Shown here one piece after another: positions 26,356 to 35,740 of a stretch of DNA of 64,000 bases (position 1 is the first letter of the stretch; every line of letters starts with the position of its first letter). Origin of the DNA: Cryptobacterium curtum DSM 15641 (GTDB lineage Bacteria; Actinomycetota; Coriobacteriia; Coriobacteriales; Eggerthellaceae); assembly GCF_000023845.1 (NCBI RefSeq), contig NC_013170.1, positions 682,001 to 746,000 on the forward strand, in the 5' to 3' direction. The notes beneath the pieces are model-generated. The model searched no databases. It saw only the letters and a program-made list of their open reading frames with translations, and was not told the DNA's origin. The position numbers and the translations under genes were made by a program.

Positions 26356-27726
26356 ATGAACAACGTATTATTCCAGCAGGCGAGACAGGCCTACATCACA
26401 AAGGATTACGTGTCCGCTCTCGAGGGATTTACCCAGTGCCTACAGGGCGCAGCAGCTGGTGAATCTCTTGCGGCTGGCGAACTGGGGTTGCTTTACCATC
26501 AAATTGGCAACTGCTTAATGAAGCTGCGCGATTACGAAGAAGCGATACATGCTTATACGCAAGCGACCAGCGACAATGCCTACGATGGCATCGGTGCTGT
26601 TAACTGCAATCTCGGCAATTCCTATGCGGCTTTGCACGATTACGAAAATGCGGTTAAGCACTTTGAGATTGCCGTTTCGGATCGCAAGTATGCTACGCCC
26701 TATAAGGCGTATTCGGGTATGGGTAAAGCGTATCTGAAGTTAGGTAAGTCAGCAGAGGCGGGCTCGTCGTTTCGTTCAGCCGCGCTTGATGAAGCAAATC
26801 CTAATCCAGCACAGGCGCTCCTGAACCTGGGTATTTGCTTTATGGCGCTTAATCGCCCAGCTGATGCGCAGGCGAGCTATGAAAGTGCCCTGCAGTTTAC
26901 GATGCCAGCGGCAACGAAAAATAAGCTTTATGCAAATCTTGGTCAGGCGTATACCTCAACGGGTCAGATGCAAAAGGCAGTAAATGCTTTCGAAATGGCA
27001 CTCGCTGATAAGACCTATTTCCTTAACGATGCAGCAAGCGTTGATTATCAGCGCGCGGTAGGGGCCGTTTCTCAGGGTACGCAGGTTATGGAACCGGTGG
27101 GTGGCTCGTCCGCTGCGACAACGGGCGCACTCAACGACATGTCAGGCCTCGATGTTCCTGCTGATGGCACGCCGGTGTATCAAGAAACCGATCAGGCAGC
27201 GGCTGATGCCAACCCGTATTACTACGCCGATTCCTATGGCGTTGAAGATAACTATCAGTCGGGCGACGATCGCTTCTTTAATGCAACCGAAGAAGAAATT
27301 GAAAAGTACAGTCGTGGGGTGGCTAAGCAGGATCGCAAGCGCCGCAATGTTGGCTTGAAGTTGCTGGTTGCCTTCATCATTATTATCGTGTTGGCTCTTG
27401 CTGCTGGTGTGTTTGCCTATAGCCGCGGCTATGGCTATCCCACGCAGGAAAGCGTTGTGCAAAAGGTCTTTACTGATAAGAGCGCCGCTTCTTCACTGTT
27501 TGCCTCCGACTTGTCATCCGATAAGGTTTCTTCGCTGCTGGACCCTGTTATCGAAGATTCTTCTTTGCAGGTTGATGGTATCGACCGCTCGATGAATTCT
27601 TCGACGGTGTATGTGACCGCAGCAACACAGGAAGGCGGCCAGGTGCAGTATAAGGTTAGCCTGGTCCGTGATGGTATTGGGTGGAAGGTCTCGAATATCG
27701 AACTTTATTTCCCCAGCCAGAACTAG
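26356..27726 (+). CDS. TPR-repeat protein with a C-terminal membrane anchor
   Basis: This 456-residue protein has about six tetratricopeptide repeats in residues 1-235 (AYITKDYVSALEGFTQCL, LMKLRDYEEAIHAYTQA and others). A low-complexity acidic linker follows (about 236-325), then a single membrane helix at about 335-353 and a roughly 100-residue extracytoplasmic domain. The topology would place the TPR part in the cytoplasm. The outer domain resembles no family I can name; it has a pattern of short beta strands. The function is unknown: it may bridge a cytoplasmic complex to the cell surface. GGAAGG lies 11 bases before the ATG. It is followed by ndk 36 bases later. Confidence 0.75.
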   Translation: MNNVLFQQARQAYITKDYVSALEGFTQCLQGAAAGESLAAGELGLLYHQIGNCLMKLRDYEEAIHAYTQATSDNAYDGIGAVNCNLGNSYAALHDYENAVKHFEIAVSDRKYATPYKAYSGMGKAYLKLGKSAEAGSSFRSAALDEANPNPAQALLNLGICFMALNRPADAQASYESALQFTMPAATKNKLYANLGQAYTSTGQMQKAVNAFEMALADKTYFLNDAASVDYQRAVGAVSQGTQVMEPVGGSSAATTGALNDMSGLDVPADGTPVYQETDQAAADANPYYYADSYGVEDNYQSGDDRFFNATEEEIEKYSRGVAKQDRKRRNVGLKLLVAFIIIIVLALAAGVFAYSRGYGYPTQESVVQKVFTDKSAASSLFASDLSSDKVSSLLDPVIEDSSLQVDGIDRSMNSSTVYVTAATQEGGQVQYKVSLVRDGIGWKVSNIELYFPSQN

Positions 27727-27762
27727 TACATCTTTACTGAGACATTCAACGAAAGGAAAGGT

Positions 27763-28167
27763 ATGTCTGAGCAGAAAACTTACACGATGATTAAGCCCGA
27801 CGGTGTGCGAAATGGTCATGTCGGTGAAATTGTTAACCGTTTTGAGCGCGCAGGTCTTACCATCGAGCGCATGGAACTTGGCATGGTGACGCTTGCGCAA
27901 GCGCAGGCCAATTATGCCGAACATGAGGGCAAGCCTTTTTACGATGGTCTGATTGCTTACATTACTTCGGGCCCTGTCGTGAAGATGGTTGTTTCTGGCG
28001 AAGGGGCAGTAGCGAAGGTGCGCACTCTTATGGGTGCTACTAACCCAGCTGATGCAGCACCTGGCACGATCCGTGGCGACTTTGGCCTTATCATGGATGA
28101 AAATGTTATCCATGGTTCTGATTCGCCTGCTTCAGCTGAACGTGAGATTGGCATCTTCTTCAACTAG
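27763..28167 (+). CDS. ndk: Nucleoside diphosphate kinase
   Basis: This 134-residue enzyme exchanges the gamma phosphate among nucleoside triphosphates. TYTMIKPDGVRNGHVGEIV at the start and the phospho-histidine H117 in NVIHGSDS are diagnostic. The length is typical. AAAGG lies just before the ATG. A strong terminator follows in the 216-bp gap before mreB. Confidence 0.97.
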   Translation: MSEQKTYTMIKPDGVRNGHVGEIVNRFERAGLTIERMELGMVTLAQAQANYAEHEGKPFYDGLIAYITSGPVVKMVVSGEGAVAKVRTLMGATNPADAAPGTIRGDFGLIMDENVIHGSDSPASAEREIGIFFN

Positions 28168-28255
28168 TGCCTTTAACGAGCGTTTAACTCGTTTTGTCCG
28201 TTTCACGGTAAGCTCTATTCAAAGCGTGGGTGTTTAATAAGAAATACGTCGCAAG

Positions 28256-28292
28256 AAACTGATTCTGGAAGTTCTTCTGGGGTCAGTTTTTT
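28256..28292 (+). terminator. Rho-independent terminator between ndk and mreB
   Basis: A stem of 7 Watson-Crick pairs (28256-28262 with 28283-28289) extended by G-T and C-G pairs ends in a T tract to 28292. Confidence 0.8.
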
Positions 28293-28335
28293 CATATAGG
28301 CTGGATATGGATTTCAACGGGCGCCCATGCCCCTA

Positions 28336-28344
28336 TGCTAATAT
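28336..28344 (+). promoter_or_regulatory. Possible extended -10 promoter of the mre operon
   Basis: TG at 28336-28337 followed by TAATAT at 28339-28344 gives an extended -10 pattern about 40 bases before mreB. No -35 box is clear. Confidence 0.4.
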
Positions 28345-28383
28345 TTACTTTCGCATATTTACGAGGGAAAAAGGACTGCCTGT

Positions 28384-29433
28384 ATGTCTTTCATGGATTG
28401 GTTTAATTCGGCCGGTTCTTCATATGATTTAGCTATTGACCTGGGTACGGCAAATACGCTGGTAGCCATCACGGGGGAGGGTATCGTTATTAACGAGCCG
28501 TCCGTTGTGGCTATCGAGAAGAGTACTCATCGTGTTTTGGCAGTTGGTCATGAAGCAAAAAATATGATCAACCATACGCCCGATGCCTTTTCTGCTGAAC
28601 ATCCGCTTCATGACGGTGTTATTGCTGATTACGATGTCACCGAGGCGATGCTGTCTGCCTTTATCAATAAAGCAGTCGAACGAAAGTATCCGTGGCAGCC
28701 GAAGCCGCGTATCGTTGTCTGCATTCCATGTGGGGCGACAAGTGTTGAAAAGCGCGCGGTGTTTGAGGCTACTATTCAAGCTGGCGCCAGACAGGCTTAC
28801 CTTATTGAGGAACCGATGGCGGCTGCTATGGGTGCCGACCTGCCGGTAACCGAACCAACGGGTAGCATGGTTGTTGATATTGGTGGCGGAACAACTGAAG
28901 TTGCCGTTATTTCACTGGGCGGTATTGTTACCTCGTCTTCGCTGCGTCTAGCGGGTAACCGCATGGATGAAGCTATCGCTATGTACCTGCGTGACCTTTT
29001 GGGTATCAAAATTGGAGAACGTACCGCTGAAGTCATCAAGATTAAGATCGGCTCCATTCTTCCGTTTGGTGATGGACGCGAGCGCGACATGATTATTTCA
29101 GGTCAGGACGTCCTGACCGAACAGCCTAAGGAAGTAACAATTCAGTCAGAAGACGTGCGGGCGGCTCTTCAGTCTTCCTGCGATGAAATGGTGCTTCATA
29201 TTAAGGAAACGTTCAAGAAAACGAACCCCGATCTGGCGAGCGACATTATTCAGAATGGTATCTTGCTTACTGGTGGTGGCGGTCTTTTGTCTGGTCTCGA
29301 CCAGTATCTGGCGCAGGAACTTGAAATACCAGTTTGGGTGAGCGAAACTGCCTTGACCAACGTGGTTATGGGTTGCTTAAAGGTGTTGGAGACTCCTACA
29401 GCTTTGAAGCAGACGCTCATGCGCTCTCGATAG
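28384..29433 (+). CDS. mreB: Rod shape-determining actin homologue MreB
   Basis: This 349-residue actin-fold ATPase forms membrane filaments that guide lateral wall synthesis. The phosphate-1 loop IDLGTANTLV, the phosphate-2 loop VVDIGGGTTEVAVI, and the adenosine site ILLTGGGGLLSGL are all intact. It starts with an amphipathic-looking segment that may bind membrane. AAGGA lies 8 bases upstream. It leads a long operon: mreC starts 15 bases after its stop. Its presence shows a rod-type elongation system. Confidence 0.95.
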   Translation: MSFMDWFNSAGSSYDLAIDLGTANTLVAITGEGIVINEPSVVAIEKSTHRVLAVGHEAKNMINHTPDAFSAEHPLHDGVIADYDVTEAMLSAFINKAVERKYPWQPKPRIVVCIPCGATSVEKRAVFEATIQAGARQAYLIEEPMAAAMGADLPVTEPTGSMVVDIGGGTTEVAVISLGGIVTSSSLRLAGNRMDEAIAMYLRDLLGIKIGERTAEVIKIKIGSILPFGDGRERDMIISGQDVLTEQPKEVTIQSEDVRAALQSSCDEMVLHIKETFKKTNPDLASDIIQNGILLTGGGGLLSGLDQYLAQELEIPVWVSETALTNVVMGCLKVLETPTALKQTLMRSR

Positions 29434-29448
29434 GGCGCAGGCTTCGCC

Positions 29449-30396
29449 ATGGCCTTTAATTTCAAACAAGGGGCATCGGCAACGCGCGTTTACGTGCTTC
29501 TTGTTGCGCTGCTTGTTCTTTCTCTTGCGCTTATTACGATATACGCACGTGAAGGGTCTTCAGGGGTGCTGCATACTGCTCAAAACGCACTTTCTTTAGC
29601 GGCTTCGCCACTGCGGAGCGCTTCAGGTGCCTTATCGGCTGCTGAAGATGCTTCTGCCGCAACGGCTTCTGATGTTGTCGCAGATGAAAGTAGCCTTTCA
29701 GTGCTGCGTGAACAGAATGCACAATTGCGTCAGAACCTTGCTGAACTCGAGGAATACCGCGCTGAAGCGCAGCGCCTTCAAGAGCTTCTTGATTTGAAAG
29801 ATGACAATAAGCTTGATGGTACAGCCGCACGCGTGCTGTCGCGTTCAAGTGATGCGTGGAACAACGTTATCACGATTGATAAAGGAACCGATGCGGGTAT
29901 TCATGAAGGACTGGCAGTTATGGCCTCAAGTGGTCTTATCGGTCAGGTTATTTCAACCACATCTCTTTCTTCTCAGGTACGGCTTATGCAAGATCCTCAG
30001 TTCGGTGTGGCTGCCATGGTGCAGTCAAGTCGTGCTGAGGGCATTGTAAAAGGTGCACTCGATGGTTTGTTGTATCTTGAGGATATCGATAGCGATGCCC
30101 AGGTGGCCTTAGGTGATACGGTGATTACGTCCGGGCTCGGTGGCGGATTCTATCGCGGTATTCTTATTGGTACCGTCGTGAAGATTGACGGCCAGCAGGG
30201 CGATGCTAATCGGCGGATTGTGGTGGAGCCAAATGCTTCTGCTTCTCCACTGTCCGAGGTTTTTGTGGTTACCGGTATGTCAGACACTGCAAATACGACG
30301 AATGACACCGACACGGGAACTACTGCGCGTACCACAAACACTACAAATACCGCGCAGGATGCTTCTTCTGCATCCCGCAGCGCGACACGTAACTAA
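29449..30396 (+). CDS. mreC: Rod shape-determining protein MreC
   Basis: This 315-residue protein has a single membrane helix at about 13-33, then a coiled-coil at about 78-120 (LREQNAQLRQNLAELEEYRA) and the extracytoplasmic beta-barrel domain with VITIDKGTDAGIHEGLAVM and LIGQVI signatures. It scaffolds PBP2 and MreD at the elongation site. The last 45 residues are a Thr, Asn and Asp rich tail that goes beyond the typical family end. mreD follows 17 bases later. Confidence 0.92.
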   Translation: MAFNFKQGASATRVYVLLVALLVLSLALITIYAREGSSGVLHTAQNALSLAASPLRSASGALSAAEDASAATASDVVADESSLSVLREQNAQLRQNLAELEEYRAEAQRLQELLDLKDDNKLDGTAARVLSRSSDAWNNVITIDKGTDAGIHEGLAVMASSGLIGQVISTTSLSSQVRLMQDPQFGVAAMVQSSRAEGIVKGALDGLLYLEDIDSDAQVALGDTVITSGLGGGFYRGILIGTVVKIDGQQGDANRRIVVEPNASASPLSEVFVVTGMSDTANTTNDTDTGTTARTTNTTNTAQDASSASRSATRN

Positions 30397-30413
30397 AAGG
30401 AGGTGCCATAGAT

Positions 30414-30941
30414 ATGCAGCGAGAAACAAGAATAGCGGTAGTGGGCGCCTTCGTGGCGGTTATTCTTCAGATAGTCTTAGCACCAAATATTGCTTTTGCG
30501 AGCATTGTTCCTAACATTCTTATTGTGTATGCCATTGTTGTAGCGATGTGCTTGCCCGCGTCTGCGTCGCTGTGGATTGCCTTTTTTATGGGGCTTGCGA
30601 GTGACCTCTTTGGGTTTGGCATGATTGGATCGCTTTCATTCCTCTTGGTTATTGCGACCTTTACGGCTTCGCGTTTATATGGAGCTATTGCTGATGGGCG
30701 TCTTGCAGCGGCCTTGGGCACACTCATGGTTTTTATTTTGGCTGTTAACATGCTTTATGCGGCATTTTTGATAGGTGCCTCATCCACTTCAATTCTCGAT
30801 GCGTTTATCTACCGCGCATTGCCGTGTACGGTTTACGAGTGTGCGATTGGACTTGTGCTCTATCCGCTTATGTCACGTTTGCTGGAGGCTCGCACGCATG
30901 GGATCGGTACAGCAGCAGCTTCATTGAAGCAGTTGCGCTAA
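30414..30941 (+). CDS. mreD: Rod shape-determining protein MreD
   Basis: This 175-residue protein has five or six membrane helices, as expected for the MreD family that stabilises MreC and PBP2. PNILIVYAIVVAMCLP and the GLASDLFGFGMIGSLSFLLV segment are recognisable. Sequence conservation in this family is low, so the call rests strongly on position between mreC and the PBP2 gene. The ATG is preceded by AAAGGAGGTG, the best ribosome site in the operon. Confidence 0.85.
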   Translation: MQRETRIAVVGAFVAVILQIVLAPNIAFASIVPNILIVYAIVVAMCLPASASLWIAFFMGLASDLFGFGMIGSLSFLLVIATFTASRLYGAIADGRLAAALGTLMVFILAVNMLYAAFLIGASSTSILDAFIYRALPCTVYECAIGLVLYPLMSRLLEARTHGIGTAAASLKQLR

Positions 30942-30954
30942 CGGAAGGGCCTCT

Positions 30955-33105
30955 ATGCTGTACGCCCTGATTGCTGGTCTTTTCACTATTGCTCTTATCG
31001 TTGTTATCGTTTTGGTTGTCGTTATGCGCAGGCGGCGACAATCATCAGATGTGGTCGCACCCACTCATGCGTGGAAGTCAGTTGATACCTTCGGTGTTGC
31101 ACCAAAGAAGGAAAAAACAGGCTTTGGAGTAGCAGAGCATACCCGCCTTGCAGGACAGAAGAGCGCTTCTGGTACCGCTGGTGAAACCCTGCGCGGTCGC
31201 TTTGTTGCAATGGGTATATTCGCGGGTGGTATATTCGGTACACTCGCTGCTAAATTGTGGAGTATGCAGGTACTGCAGAGTGAAAGCTATAGTGAACAAG
31301 CAGCGCGCAACCTCTATGCAACGGTGTATACGCCAGCTCCACGTGGCATTATCTATGATGCAAATGGCATTCCGCTTGTGACGAATCGGTCGTCCTATAC
31401 AGTGCTTGCGAATGCTGATGTTGCGTCCAATCGCAATACCGTTGCGCGACTTTCGACGCTTTTAGGTATTCCCTTTCAGGTTGTGCGGCAGCGTATTCTT
31501 GATACCTCAGCAGGTGTGCAGAGTAGCCGCGTAGTAGCACGTGATGCGTCGTTGCGCAACATTGCATTTATCAGCGAACATGCTGATGCATTTCCGGGGG
31601 TAACGTGTGAGGCGCGCACGCAGCGCGCGTATCCGTATGGGGCACTAGCTGCTCATGTGCTTGGGTATACCGGAACTGCTTCAGCTGACGATTTTGCACA
31701 AGTTGCTGCCGGGCGCAGTATTCAGTCGGGCGACATTGTGGGCAAAAGCGGTGTCGAGTATAGCTACGACGAAATGCTTTCGGGTGATCATGGAACACGC
31801 ACGCTGCTCACTGATGCAACCGGTTCGGTGCGCGAAACAATAAGCTCAACCGATCCGGTGCGGGGCAACGATGTGTATCTTACGATTCGTGGACCGGTTC
31901 AGCAGGCAGCTGACCAGGCATTGCGTGAGATTATTGCACCCAATGGCCGCGCAGGAGGTAAAACAGGTACTGCTGGCGCGGTTGTCTGTCTTGATGCGAC
32001 TAATGGTGAAATTATTGCACTGTCAAACTTTCCCACGTTTGAGCCAAGCCAGTTTATCGGGGGTATTTCAAGCGATTTGTGGGACAGCCTTAATACCCAA
32101 GAATCTCATTACCCGCTTATGGACCGTGTGGTGCAGGGCACCTATCCAGCCGCATCTACCTTTAAAGCATTTACCGCGATGGCCGCACTAACCGATTCAG
32201 TTGCCAATGCGACCAGTTCGTGGACCTGCACAGGCACTTGGACCGGTTTTGGCGAAGCGTATCCACAGAAGTGTTGGTTGACTACCGGTCATGGAACACT
32301 CGATTTGGTTGGTGGCATTGCGCATTCCTGCGACACGGTTTTCTACGAAATCGCGAAGGATTTCTACGTACGTGGCGCTTCGATTGGTGAAACTGCTATG
32401 CAGGATTACATCAAAGAATACGGTTTTGGGTCAAAGTTGGGCATTGATTTAGCAGGGGAAGCAACGGGGCGCGTGCCAACACCTGAATGGAAGGCCGAAT
32501 ACTTCAAAGACGCCCCCGAACAAGCCCAGTGGCAGGGTGGCGACATGACAAATATGGCGATCGGCCAGGGATACGTGCTGGTAACACCGCTGCAGATTGC
32601 CGCTGGATATTGTGGAATTGCCACCGGCCAAGTCTGGCGGCCACATGTGCTGCGTGAAGTCCGCAATTCACTGGGTGAAACGGTTCTTTCGTATACTCCT
32701 GAGGTTATTTTCACCCCCGATCAATCGGAAGCCAATATCGCACTGGTGCGGCGCGGCCTGCGTGAGGTTATGACCATCAACGGATACGAGCAAAGCTATT
32801 TCAGCGATGTGAATTATAAAGTGGCTGGTAAAACGGGTACTGCTCAGGTTGCAGGAAAGCAGGACTATAGTTGGTTTGCCTGTTACGCGCCGGCCGATAA
32901 TCCGAAATATGTTTGTGCGTGCCTTGTTGAAGAAGGCGTCAAGGCAACCACAAGCACGATGCCTATTGTTGCGCGTGTTATCAAAGCCGCTATGGCGCTT
33001 GATGCTGGCTCGATTGCTGCTGATTCGATAGCATCAGTTGATAGTTCCTATTCAGCTTCTGCTTCTTCTTCGCGCTCTACTACTAATTCTGCACGGGAAG
33101 ATTAG
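30955..33105 (+). CDS. mrdA: Penicillin-binding protein 2 (class B transpeptidase), two N-terminal membrane segments
   Basis: This 716-residue transpeptidase cross-links peptidoglycan for cell elongation. The catalytic serine is S401 in STFK, the SxD motif is in AHSCDTVFYE, and the KTG motif starts at K626. The dimerisation or pedestal domain lies at about 130-300. Unusually, residues 1-23 form a first hydrophobic helix followed by an RRRR stop and a 60-residue cytoplasm-like linker, then a second helix at about 86-104. Most PBP2 proteins have one helix. The tail is Ser rich. The mrd symbol follows the mreBCD-PBP2-rodA order. Confidence 0.88.
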   Translation: MLYALIAGLFTIALIVVIVLVVVMRRRRQSSDVVAPTHAWKSVDTFGVAPKKEKTGFGVAEHTRLAGQKSASGTAGETLRGRFVAMGIFAGGIFGTLAAKLWSMQVLQSESYSEQAARNLYATVYTPAPRGIIYDANGIPLVTNRSSYTVLANADVASNRNTVARLSTLLGIPFQVVRQRILDTSAGVQSSRVVARDASLRNIAFISEHADAFPGVTCEARTQRAYPYGALAAHVLGYTGTASADDFAQVAAGRSIQSGDIVGKSGVEYSYDEMLSGDHGTRTLLTDATGSVRETISSTDPVRGNDVYLTIRGPVQQAADQALREIIAPNGRAGGKTGTAGAVVCLDATNGEIIALSNFPTFEPSQFIGGISSDLWDSLNTQESHYPLMDRVVQGTYPAASTFKAFTAMAALTDSVANATSSWTCTGTWTGFGEAYPQKCWLTTGHGTLDLVGGIAHSCDTVFYEIAKDFYVRGASIGETAMQDYIKEYGFGSKLGIDLAGEATGRVPTPEWKAEYFKDAPEQAQWQGGDMTNMAIGQGYVLVTPLQIAAGYCGIATGQVWRPHVLREVRNSLGETVLSYTPEVIFTPDQSEANIALVRRGLREVMTINGYEQSYFSDVNYKVAGKTGTAQVAGKQDYSWFACYAPADNPKYVCACLVEEGVKATTSTMPIVARVIKAAMALDAGSIAADSIASVDSSYSASASSSRSTTNSARED

Positions 33106-33113
33106 GGCGCGCC

Positions 33114-34328
33114 ATGGATCCACTTCGTCCCATGAATCAGATATCAACCCTTCGGAGTGCCGGTGGGAGACTGCCGCGGTCGTTGAAGCCGCGTTTGTTT
33201 AACTATCTGAATCTACCGTTGTGTGCGGTGGTGTTTGCCTTAGTTGCTTATGGCCTGCTTATTGTGTATTCAGCGGTTGCATCTGATACCAGTTACAGTT
33301 TTTCCCGTCAGGCAGCTGGTGTTGCGGTTGGCGCGGCACTTATGTTGCTGCTCTTTCGCTATGACTATCATCATCTTTCGCATTACCTGGTGTTTTTCCT
33401 AATTATTAACGTTGTGTTGATCATGCTGCCCCATGTTCCTATTGTGGGGCAATCGGCAAAAGGAGCTACCTCGTGGGTTGCTTTTGGACCAGTACGATTT
33501 CAACCAGGTGAATTCGCCAAGGTAACCGTTATTCTTTTGGCGGCAAGTGTGATTGCGCGGTTTGGTGGGAAGCTCGATAACGTGCGCGATTTTCTTAAGG
33601 CGCTCGGCATTATGCTGGTGCCCTTTGTGTGCATTATGACGCAGCCCGACTTAGGTACTGGACTGGTGTATCTGTTTATTGCTGGTGTGGCGCTTGTGGT
33701 GGGGGGAGCACGCCCACGCTATATTGTTATTCTTGTCGCGTTGGCTGTTGCTGCTGTTGCTGCTCTGTTTATTCTTGATCCCATTGCTGATTCGCTGGCT
33801 GGTCACGATGTACTCTTGAAAGACTACCAACGTGCGCGCCTTATGGTGTTCCTTGATAACAGTTATGATCCAACGGGGGATGGTTACAACCTTAAGCAGG
33901 CACAGATTGCTATTGGCAGCGGTGGCTTTTTGGGTAAAGGCTATATGAACGCCACGCAGTCGGCGCTGGGTTATTTGCCTGAAGCTCCGACCGATTTCAT
34001 TTTCTGTGTACTGGCTGAACAGCTTGGGTTTTTAGGCGCTTTTGTTTTACTTGTTCTCTATGCGCTGCTTATTTTTATCTGTTATCGTATCGCCTATCGA
34101 TCAAACGACCTATTTGGAACGGTACTGGTCATGTGTGTGGCAGGCATGTGGCTTTTTCAGATACTTGAAAATATTGGAATGACCTGCGGGCTCATGCCGA
34201 TTACTGGTATTCCGTTGCCGTTTATGAGTTATGGTTCATCGTTTATGGTGGTCAATTTCATTCTGCTGGGTTTAATTGGCTCGGTGCGATCGCATAATGG
34301 ACGCGAATTGAAAAGGGGTTTGCGATGA
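33114..34328 (+). CDS. rodA: SEDS-family peptidoglycan glycosyltransferase RodA
   Basis: This 404-residue protein has ten membrane segments and belongs to the SEDS family that polymerises lipid II in partnership with PBP2. RFQPGEFAKVTVILLAAS and the C-terminal MPITGIPLPFMSYGSSFMV are hallmark sequences, with the catalytic-type Asp expected in the large outer loop (LPEAPTDFIFCVLAEQLG). The stop codon overlaps the start of the next gene in an ATGA junction. Its position right after PBP2 supports RodA over FtsW. Confidence 0.92.
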   Translation: MDPLRPMNQISTLRSAGGRLPRSLKPRLFNYLNLPLCAVVFALVAYGLLIVYSAVASDTSYSFSRQAAGVAVGAALMLLLFRYDYHHLSHYLVFFLIINVVLIMLPHVPIVGQSAKGATSWVAFGPVRFQPGEFAKVTVILLAASVIARFGGKLDNVRDFLKALGIMLVPFVCIMTQPDLGTGLVYLFIAGVALVVGGARPRYIVILVALAVAAVAALFILDPIADSLAGHDVLLKDYQRARLMVFLDNSYDPTGDGYNLKQAQIAIGSGGFLGKGYMNATQSALGYLPEAPTDFIFCVLAEQLGFLGAFVLLVLYALLIFICYRIAYRSNDLFGTVLVMCVAGMWLFQILENIGMTCGLMPITGIPLPFMSYGSSFMVVNFILLGLIGSVRSHNGRELKRGLR

Positions 34329-35740
34329 AGCTTCCCATCAACATACCGGAGTTATTGAAGGCGGCCGAAGGTATTAATGAAGCGCGTGCGCTTCCGGTGC
34401 GGGTGGCGCTTTTTATCGATCCGACAGCAGACGAAATGCTTGTCCACGCACTGCGTGATGCCTTTGTTGCCGGTGATGCACAGGCAATTACATCCGTGTG
34501 GGAATTAAGCCTCGACGAATGGCAGAATGCGGTTGGGTATGATCTTGCAGTGCTCGTTGCTGGTGCGTATGAATCAACCGGGGAAGTGTCGTGTCGCCTG
34601 CGTGATGCAGGGGTGGTTACCCTAACGGTTACAAACTTACCGGTTATCGCACAGGAATTGGCGGCTGCAACCGCGTCATCACTGTTGCCTGAAGATGTTA
34701 TCGGTCCTGATCCACAGGTAGATGGGCACAACGCTGCGGATAGTCGCTTCAACGAAGAACCGTATCCTATGACGGTCGATCGAATTCGCAGTGTTATTGA
34801 AACAATGGGTCAGTGGATTGTCCATACGTTTACCGATAAGCGTCTGGCCTTTGCTCGTTCATATCCGTTTGTTCGGCGTCCCTTTGCACTGGATTGCGTC
34901 AATACCACGTCTATTCAGAATGCTGGTATTGGAGCCGTTGTTATTATTCCCGGTGCTGACATGCCTCTGATGACCTTTAACCAGGCAAAAATGGTATTGC
35001 GTATTGGCGCGGCATGGGGATATGAAATGACCCTTGCGCGGTGGCGCGAACTGGCCTGCGTCGTCGGCGCTGGATTTGCGTGTCGTAGTGTTGCCCGTCA
35101 GGTGGCTCCACTTGTTCCTGGTGCTGGATTTGCCTTGCGGGCTGGTATTGGGGCTGTGGGCACTCAGGCTATTGGACGAGCGGCTATTGCCTACTTTGAA
35201 GGGCTTTCTCGTTCTGCTGATACTGCTGAAGCTGATACGACTGAAGTCAATGCTGCTAAGGTCGATACCGTTAAAACGTATGCAATTGAATCCGGTGCTG
35301 TTCATGTTGATGCGGTTGAAGCTGGCGCCGTGCATCCTGGTGCGGTTGTCTCCAACAAACAGTCTGCAATCCAACCTGTCCTCCGCACGTTTGCAGCATA
35401 TGCTCCTGTTGTAGCTGATGGCGCTCGTGAGGTAGCCACCCAGGCACTTGCAGCCGGCCAGCGAGCTGGTGAGCGCGCGGTGCCGTTTGTGCGCAACGAG
35501 GTTGCTCCACGCGCACGCGAAGTGGCTTCGTATGCGGCGCCTATGGTGAAGGGGGTTGCCGGTTTTGCATGGGATGCCGCACAACCGACGCTGCGGCGGT
35601 TTGCTGAAGCTGCCACGCCAGTGGTACAGAGTACCGCAAAGCGTTTGTCACCAGCCCTTCAGGAAGCCTTTCCACGCCTTTCTCTTGTAGTTCGTGCTGG
35701 TCTTGCGCACGAGCGTAAAGGGAAGGCGGACAAGGAGTGA
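34325..35740 (+). CDS. Unrecognised membrane-associated protein with YcjF/DUF697-like core
   Basis: This 471-residue protein resembles no characterised enzyme. Residues 195-305 have the hydrophobic pattern of the YcjF/DUF697 family: IGAVVIIPGADMPLMTFNQ, then a second block APLVPGAGFALRAGIGAVG. In other bacteria that family sits beside small GTPases. A segment at about 300-345 is a string of short Asp, Val, Ala and Glu repeats. The C-terminal 100 residues are Ala-rich, helical and basic. Its ATG overlaps rodA in an ATGA junction, and its stop overlaps the radical-SAM gene in a GTGA junction, so all three are translated together. A role near the elongation machinery is an inference from position only. 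Confidence 0.6.
   Translation: MKLPINIPELLKAAEGINEARALPVRVALFIDPTADEMLVHALRDAFVAGDAQAITSVWELSLDEWQNAVGYDLAVLVAGAYESTGEVSCRLRDAGVVTLTVTNLPVIAQELAAATASSLLPEDVIGPDPQVDGHNAADSRFNEEPYPMTVDRIRSVIETMGQWIVHTFTDKRLAFARSYPFVRRPFALDCVNTTSIQNAGIGAVVIIPGADMPLMTFNQAKMVLRIGAAWGYEMTLARWRELACVVGAGFACRSVARQVAPLVPGAGFALRAGIGAVGTQAIGRAAIAYFEGLSRSADTAEADTTEVNAAKVDTVKTYAIESGAVHVDAVEAGAVHPGAVVSNKQSAIQPVLRTFAAYAPVVADGAREVATQALAAGQRAGERAVPFVRNEVAPRAREVASYAAPMVKGVAGFAWDAAQPTLRRFAEAATPVVQSTAKRLSPALQEAFPRLSLVVRAGLAHERKGKADKE

Noticed and set aside
34859-35584. 241-codon frame antisense to the YcjF-like gene
   Set aside because: It is a mirror of a low-complexity Ala-rich coding region; the plus-strand gene is fixed by overlaps on both sides.
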